A stretch of DNA of 64,000 bases from Hoplostethus atlanticus. Its lineage: Eukaryota > Chordata > Actinopteri > Trachichthyiformes > Trachichthyidae. The DNA lies in assembly GCA_034670405.1 (NCBI GenBank), contig JAXDDX010000185.1:1-64000 (forward strand), in the 5' to 3' direction. A program made the position numbers and the translations under genes. The notes under the pieces were generated by a model. It ran no database searches. It was not told the origin of the DNA and saw nothing but the letters and a program-made list of their open reading frames with translations. Within the stretch, counting starts at the first letter, position 1, and every line of letters begins with the position of its first letter. This document shows, in pieces, positions 58,546 to 64,000 of the stretch.

Positions 58546-59097
58546 TGCCCCGGTCACACTGGACGCGCCGCGATCGGCGCTTCCTTTTCTTCTTTTCGGC
58601 GCCGATCTCCGCTGGTTTTCTCAATGTAGCGGTTTGGTCTTTCTCTCTCTCTACTTGTGTGCGTGTGCGTGTGCCTGCTCCTCTCTCTCTCTCTCTCTAC
58701 TTGTGTGCGTCTCTCTCTCTCTCTCTCTCTCTCCCCCTCCCTCCCTCCCTCCCTCCTTGTGTGCGTGTCTCGCTCTCGTGTGCGTGTGCCTGCTCGTCTC
58801 TCTCCCTCTCTACTTGTGTGCCTGCTCCTCTCTCTCTCTCTCTACTTGTGTGCGTCTCTCTCTCTCTACTCTCTCTCTCTCTCTACTTGTGTGCGTCTCT
58901 CTCTCTCCCCCTCCCTCCCTCTCTCCCTCCCTCCTTGTGTGCGTGTCTCTCTCTGTCGTGTGCGTGTGCCTGCTCATCTCTCTCGCTCTCTGTTTAGACA
59001 CAGACGGTAAAAGTTTAGACACAACTGAGAAATATGTACATAGACTGGATATCCAACGGCATCATCAATCAGGGTGTTTTATTATGAAATTTTAGAA
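58546..59097. mobile_element. Harbinger-like element, one end visible
   Basis: Starts tgccccggtcacactggacg after taa. It matches the reverse complement of the 45353-46097 element, including ggatatccaacggcatcatc. The far end is lost where a hAT fragment begins near 59098. Confidence 0.6.
58630..58995. repeat. (CT)n compound minisatellite with TTGTGTGCGTG units
   Basis: Mirror image of the 45628-45965 repeat. Long Ser/Leu/Cys-rich open frames here are repeat artefacts. Confidence 0.9.
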
Positions 59098-59267
59098 AAT
59101 GAAGCGGTTTAATCCGCGGAAGCAAGATGTGATCACAAGATGTGTTGGCAAACTTACGGCAGAGAAAGACTTGATAGGGAAAAAAGCCAAAAGTAGGAAA
59201 TATGACGAAAAGTATTTGGAGTATGGCTTCACTCAGACATGCGATGGAGAGTATCCACGTCCACAGT
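59098..59267 (+). pseudogene. hAT (ZBED/Buster-like) transposase start
   Basis: ATG at 59101 opens MKRFNPRKQDVI and then KAKSRKYDEKYLEYGFTQT and RPQC, the start seen in ZBED5/FAM200-type hAT proteins. It is cut off at the first zinc ligands by an LTR-like sequence. Confidence 0.55.
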
Positions 59268-59517
59268 GCATGTGTGTGCGTCAGAGTGTCAGAGAGTCAG
59301 AGTGAGAGCCTGACTGAGTGCATCAGTTCGACAGGACATCGGGAGGATCGAGTCGGAATGTGGAGCGGAGAGAGCGAGCGGGACCAGCAGCGACGACTGT
59401 CCGTCAAGACCGGGTCGAATTATTCTGCTGTGGTGCAAATAAAGCGGCCTGTTCGCCCGTTGACTCTGCCCTCCTGCCTTGTCTCTGTCACGGTCCTGTT
59501 GTAGCGAGCTTGCTACA
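59268..59517 (+). repeat. Gypsy-type solo-LTR-like sequence
   Basis: Runs from tgtgtgcgtcag to gagcttgctaca, with caaataaagcggcctg and cctgtctctgtcac-like U5 words. A related sequence is at 836-1227. No target duplication recognised. Confidence 0.35.
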
Positions 59518-59567
59518 AATATTTTAAACCTCAAAAGGGGGTCGCACTTGCAAAAAGGTTAAGAACC

Positions 59568-60296
59568 TGTTGTGAATAATATACTTTGTACTAAGCAATG
59601 ATATGCTTTATAATAAGCAATATAATCCAGAGTGTGTGTGTGTTATGATAAATCTACATAAATATAGAATATGTTTGATTAAGCATGTAACCTAAAAGAT
59701 CATAAAGTAATCATAAAGTTTCAATAAAGCTTCAAAAACATAGTCTAACAATTTCCCTACAGTAATCATAAAGTTAAAAAAAAAGACAGTCTGAGGCCCT
59801 TTTTGCAATAAGGGTGTCCAAGGTCAGGCTGCAGAGGCCTCAAAAGACCAGGCGGAGCGGGCGCAGACAAGAGAGGCCCAGGTGGCCATGTATAATGGTG
59901 AATGCCTGTGCCATGGTCTGCATGGGTGTTTCGGCCGCGATGGGACACCGTTAGCTTTTTGATACACTTGCTGACCAAGCTGAAATTAATGAGGAGAGGG
60001 CGTAAAATCAGTATTCTCCACCCATTCTCCACCCATTCTCCTCCCAGTTTTTAGGGTTTATAAGATCATGCACAGACAGTTGTATGTCAGTCTGGTTCCG
60101 GGACCAACTCGGGTTTTGTCTCTGTTATGGAATAAAGCTCTATTGCAACGAACTCTGATCATCTCCAGTGACTTCTTTGAACCTGTTTGAGACTCCAGTA
60201 ACTACAGAATCTACAGAATCGTGAAGAAGTATTAAGTGTTGGCGTGGGGGTCCGGTCATCATCACTGGCCTGAGACTTGGACTTCTTCCTCCAACA
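59568..60296 (+). repeat. 5' LTR of a retroviral-type element
   Basis: 729 bp starting tgttgtgaat and ending ctccaaca (TGTTG/CAACA inverted ends). It contains TATA-like tttataaga at 60058, poly(A)-signal aataaa at 60131-60136, and a U5 of about 150 bp. The matching 3' LTR would lie beyond the window, so the 5' border rests on the inverted ends only. Confidence 0.65.
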
Positions 60297-60301
60297 TTAA
60301 T

Positions 60302-60319
60302 TGGTGAGCCAGCCAAGAG
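60302..60319 (+). promoter_or_regulatory. Primer-binding-site-like sequence
   Basis: tggtgagccagccaagag starts five bases after the LTR end and begins with TGG, as tRNA-primed sites do. The matching tRNA was not identified. Confidence 0.5.
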
Positions 60320-60396
60320 AGACAAGACTCTGAGAACTTCAGCCTGGGGGGAGCGGCCTGCATCTCAAACACACATCAGTGGCCACAAAATTAAAG

Positions 60397-60398
60397 GT
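60397..60398 (+). promoter_or_regulatory. Leader splice donor candidate
   Basis: aaaggtaagc, close to the consensus donor, sits about 95 bp after the PBS-like site, where retroviruses place the donor for subgenomic mRNAs. Confidence 0.4.
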
Positions 60399-60968
60399 AA
60401 GCAGAAACCTTTTCTAAATTCTGCAGATTCTTTCTGATTGTGTCTGAGTGCAGGACTCCGCCCAGGTGAGGAAAATCAGAATGTCTCTCCTCTAAAGAAC
60501 TTAGTTAAAGAATGATTTAAAGAAAATAGGCAAATTTGTATAGCATAAGTGTAAAACCCAGCAGGTTCACAAAAATAATACTAACTGAAACTAAGTCACT
60601 GGCGGTACAGAGTTTGATGCAAACTGTATGTATGAAAAACACCATGGTGCGGAAAGAATGAATGATGGAGAAAGAGTGGATGAATGGCTATTGAATGTGT
60701 GTATTGCATGCTGGATAGTTGTCTGCCTAGTGTTCAGCGGGGGTATGATTTGGATGGCTGCACACGCTCAGGCCAGGCCATAATTCAGAAATAATTACAC
60801 ACAGAATGAGGATAGTATTGATTGCTGCTAAAAGTGAAGACGGACGGTGTATAAAAGTTGTTGTGCATCGTTGTGATGTCTGTAAAGTTGTTAAAATCTG
60901 TGAATTTGTTGTAAGCATGAGAACCGGACGATTTGTGTATAGGTTATAATAGGATTTGCCCAACGATT

Positions 60969-61566
60969 GTGGATACCGCCCTCCGTTTCGGTAGTGTTTC
61001 AGCTGAGGCTCTCCCGGGAAGGGAAGGTCTGAATAGGCAGGGGTTGATTTGAGTGTACACCATCGCTGGACCGACGGGGACTGCAACAGGGGGTCGGTTT
61101 GTGTACAAAAGTCGAAGGAGTTTTGTATGCAAACAGTTGCTAGGGGCCTCTTAGGGACTGCGAGGTGCGCAAGTTGCTAAATGTAATTGCAACTGTTGCT
61201 AAATGTAATTGCAACACTTGGCCAAGAGAAAAAATTATGCATAATTTGCTAGCACAACACTGCGGATACCGCTTCTCGTTTCAGTAGGGTTTCAGCGGAG
61301 TACTGAGGCTCTCCCGGGAAGGGAAGGTCTGAATAGGCAGGGGTTGATTTGAGTGTACACCATCGCGGGACCGACGGGGACTGCAACAGGGGGTCGGTTT
61401 GTGTACAAAAGTCGCTAGGAGACCGTTTAGGGACTGCGACGGGAAGGAGTTTTTGTATGCAAACAGTTGCTAGGGGCCTCTTAGGGACTGCGAGGCGCGC
61501 AAGTTGCTAAATGTAATTGCAACTGTTGCTAAATGTAATTGCAACACTTGGCCAAGAGAAAAAAAA
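60969..61566 (+). repeat. Tandem duplication in the retroviral leader
   Basis: 60969-61235 and 61262-61566 repeat almost exactly: ggctctcccgggaagggaag, gttgatttgagtgtacacca, ctgcaacagggggtcggttt and others. Each unit ends with two copies of gttgctaaatgtaattgcaa, which can form a short stem. The second unit carries an extra block of about 40 bp. Confidence 0.9.
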
Positions 61567-61941
61567 CTATAGTGCATGTAAATATTGCTTTTTGTTTTGT
61601 TTTATTATATAAACATTTAGAATAGATGTGTAAATAACAAGTGTACTTATTGTAACCTAAAGAAGTAATTGTATGAGATTGAATGAGTTACGGCTGTCGG
61701 AATGAGATAACGGTCTTTGCTTCTTGCCTGTGAGCAGAAGTGCTGTGCGGGCTGGTGGGGGCATGTTGAGAGGGAGTAGAGGAGGCGGTGTGAAGTGAGA
61801 TAAGAGTCGTAGCTCTCTCTGCATGAACCCAGGAGTACTGTACAGGCTGTTGAACGTGTGCCAAGAGGAGTAGAGGAGAGATTGAATAGAATAGTATCAT
61901 AATATAATGTATGTATTTTATATATAAGTTGTTAAATATTA

Positions 61942-62634
61942 ATGGATGAGGGAGATAGTAGCGAAGATGAAATATTTTCGTTAGAACATTTTGATAATAT
62001 AGGAGCTGCTGACACAAAAGGAATAAGGACACATTTTTGGTTGGAGCGAACCTATATTGATGAGGAAGGTGTGGAACAGTGGCAAGACGAACAATTAATC
62101 AATCTGAAACTTTGGCAGATAACAAAATTTGTAAACCTAGAGCAAATACAGGAAGAATTTCCTGACGTGCCGTGGAGAAGGGCAATACATGGGTATTGGA
62201 CTGTAACAAATTTGACTAGATTGTTGGAGCCGTTGTGCGGAGATCCTGGTGCGGTAGCAACGCTCCCTTTAAATCCAGCATTTGGTGTACCAGAGGGGTT
62301 CGGGTTACAAGGACGAAGCCGAGTAGCGGTGAATCCACGGCTGTGTATTTCCGTAGTCCCCAGAAGAGTTAAGTGGGAAACTGGTAAATTTGAATATATT
62401 ACTAAAACTCCACAAGGAGACGGGACAGAGAAACTAGAATTTGGTCATATTAAAGGAAGAAAATATAAGCCTGGCATTACTGCTGGTAAAATACTTGTAT
62501 TAATAAGAACAAAAGAGTTAGACGAAGAGCCAGAAATTCCTAGATCACTGGCAAGCAGCGCGCGACAGGGATACATGGGGGCAAAAGTAAACAAAGGGAG
62601 GTGGTGTATCGACACCAATGGAGGTGATGATTAG
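61942..62634 (+). CDS. Retroelement first ORF, Gag N-terminus candidate
   Basis: 230 codons from ATG at 61942 to TAG. Acidic start (MDEGDSSEDEIFSLEHFDN), then a globular-looking region rich in Trp (WQDEQLINLKLWQITKFV, VPWRRAIHGYWTV). I do not recognise a family from sequence. Position after LTR, PBS and leader, and before a PPPY-bearing frame, suggests a matrix-like Gag part or a leader-encoded accessory protein. The next frame overlaps its end by 17 bases. Only frame position and intactness argue that it is real. Confidence 0.6.
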   Translation: MDEGDSSEDEIFSLEHFDNIGAADTKGIRTHFWLERTYIDEEGVEQWQDEQLINLKLWQITKFVNLEQIQEEFPDVPWRRAIHGYWTVTNLTRLLEPLCGDPGAVATLPLNPAFGVPEGFGLQGRSRVAVNPRLCISVVPRRVKWETGKFEYITKTPQGDGTEKLEFGHIKGRKYKPGITAGKILVLIRTKELDEEPEIPRSLASSARQGYMGAKVNKGRWCIDTNGGDD

Positions 62635-62890
62635 ACAAAATCTGGATCGTAAAAAACAGATCCAGCAGTTCATGACCGAGTGGCATGAGCGGACATCAGG
62701 AAGACTCCAGTGGCCAACAAAGGGCACATTCAGTAGAGCATGCTGCGATGAAGTGGAGGAAAATATAAAACACCACAACGCCAAAGATAAGAGCGATCAA
62801 AGGAAAGGTAGAAGATTTAGGGAAAGGAAGGTGTTAGGATGGTTTAGACAAGAAGGGCAAAAGCCAGAGAAGAGTGTAAAGAAAAAATAA
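62618..62890 (+). CDS. Retroelement second open frame, basic
   Basis: Opens before the first ORF ends, in the +1 frame, and gives 90 codons (RQNLDRKKQIQQFMTEWHER, KGRRFRERKVLGWFRQEG). Very basic. It ends within gaaaaaataaaag, an A-run where a -1 slip would enter the third frame. It could be part of Gag reached by shifting, or a sign of indel decay. Confidence 0.45.
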   Translation: MEVMIRQNLDRKKQIQQFMTEWHERTSGRLQWPTKGTFSRACCDEVEENIKHHNAKDKSDQRKGRRFRERKVLGWFRQEGQKPEKSVKKK

Positions 62891-62892
62891 AA

Positions 62893-64000
62893 GAGCAAGA
62901 ACAGCAGCCCACTGCCCCGCTATGGCCTGTCAAACCACCGTCTGTCAAACCACCAGCACCGCCACCACCATATGCCCCCAGCAAACAATTAATCAAAGTA
63001 GGACAGTTTCCAGTATCAAGAGTGTGTGATGAGGAGGAAGAAGAATGCAAAATACAAGGCAAGCTGCAAGGGGATTTCAGTATCACACTGACCGCACCAG
63101 CAAGCGACAGGGGAAGCAATGTGAGTCAGGAGAGCATTTTCCCTGAAGAGGAGGGGATATATGACCGCCCACGTAGCACGCCCTCAAATGGCAACCCTCC
63201 CCTGAAGAAGAGAGCGGAAAGTAGTGGTGAGCCACTAAGAACTACAGAAGAAAGGAGTAACCAAACGAGCGAAGACGAAAGAGACATACAGCAGTACCGA
63301 CAGGCAGCACAACAGAGCTGGCAGTCAGCCAGCAAGGACAGAAATGACTACTATCGGAAGGAGGGTGAAGAAACACCGCTCCCTCCACGTCAAGGCCGCT
63401 TTAGAAGGAGCCAGTCAGCAGAATGCCCCCGCTACACAAGCACCCCTGCCGATTTCACACTTGCAGCCAGGTCTGATAGAAGAAACGGCCCTGCGAAAGC
63501 ATTGAACAGGGTGAGTTTTGAAGACATGGAGGAGGAGAATGCCTGCTGGCCATCATGCAGGGAAAAGAGTGTGAAAACATCAAAGCCTACTACAGCCACA
63601 CAAGACACTATGAGGCTAGCAAGAATGATGTCAGTTTGGAGAGACCTCAGCATAACTCAGCCTTTGGTATATTGGCTCGGGCTAATGCCAAAATCCAGTC
63701 TGCTCCAAGAGTGGAACACGTGGAAACCATGCGTGAAAACCCAAATGAGACAAACCATCGAACCACAACTACCACTCCATTGTACTCTTATGTATGATGA
63801 ACAGAGACAACAGACAGACTATGAGGAATGCTGGGATGATTTGATTAACAGAAAACCATACTATGTGGTCAGCCAAAACGTGTATATAGGACCACAGGGG
63901 GCAGCAGCGGCCATAGAGCTCCCTTCAAAATTGAAAGACTGGTTTCAAGTGACAAACTCCACCCCCCATGTCACATTGATGGTGACAAAAGGACACGAAT
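62893..64000 (+). CDS. Retroelement third open frame with PPPY and two H-x-T motifs, runs off window
   Basis: Open for about 369 codons with no stop to the window end, in the same frame as the first ORF. Proline-rich start with PPPY at 62962-62973, a late-budding-type motif of Gag proteins. A long charged low-complexity middle follows (63000-63540). Near the end LPLHCTLMYDE and, 64 residues later, STPHVTLMVTKGHE appear, separated by YVVSQNVYIGPQGAAAAIEL. Two hydrophobic H-x-T-hydrophobic motifs resemble the 2H phosphoesterase signature. No capsid, zinc knuckle or protease is seen before 64000. Confidence 0.55.

Noticed and set aside
63555-63797. Alternative 80-codon frame within the retroviral region
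   Set aside because: The frame open from 62893 to the window end is much longer and carries the motifs; this one is likely a shadow, though a frameshift cannot be excluded.

Overview
The window looks like a teleost fish nuclear genome. The one clear host gene is split into vertebrate-type exons with GT-AG introns. Everything around it is a dense, nested mixture of fish-type mobile elements: Tc1, hAT, piggyBac, PIF/Harbinger-like, L2-like and L1/Tx1 LINEs, a tRNA-derived SINE, and endogenous retroviral or LTR sequences. The species cannot be named from this sequence.

Host gene: an ABCC-type ABC transporter, most like ABCC1/MRP1, lies on the minus strand. Eighteen exons from 51569 down to the stop codon at 6635 join in unbroken phase and encode the last 905 residues: the end of TMD1, NBD1, the linker, TMD2 and NBD2. 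The 5' exons (TMD0 and most of TMD1) are not in the window. One 49-bp linker exon (20950-20998) was found only through its splice sites and phase.

Regions: 1-3850 holds hAT, gypsy-LTR-like and Tc1 remnants. 3850-6634 is the 3' flank. 6635-15740 is the compact 3' half of the gene, with several MITEs. 15741-20949 and 20999-32924 are two TE-filled introns holding two hAT elements with 8-bp target duplications, a retroviral gag remnant split by an L2-like LINE, LINE ORF1 remnants, a piggyBac element between TTAA sites, and an L1 carrying an inserted hAT. 33103-47573 is a 14.5-kb intron with an inverted L1, a perfect 44-bp-arm palindrome, a second L2-like copy inside an older repeat, a broken YqaJ-nuclease gene with exon-like and promoter-like sequence upstream, and a Harbinger-like element with a compound minisatellite. 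47742-49589 is an intron made almost entirely of two head-to-head repeat copies. From 51570 to 59567 only repeats are seen.

The last 4.4 kb (59568-64000) is the 5' part of an LTR retroelement or endogenous retrovirus on the plus strand: a 5' LTR, a primer-binding-site-like sequence, a splice donor, a long leader with a duplicated block of about 270-300 bp, then Gag-like coding in three overlapping frames. The third frame carries a PPPY late-domain-like motif and, near the window edge, two H-x-T motifs 64 residues apart that resemble a 2H phosphoesterase signature. This is the most unusual signal in the window.
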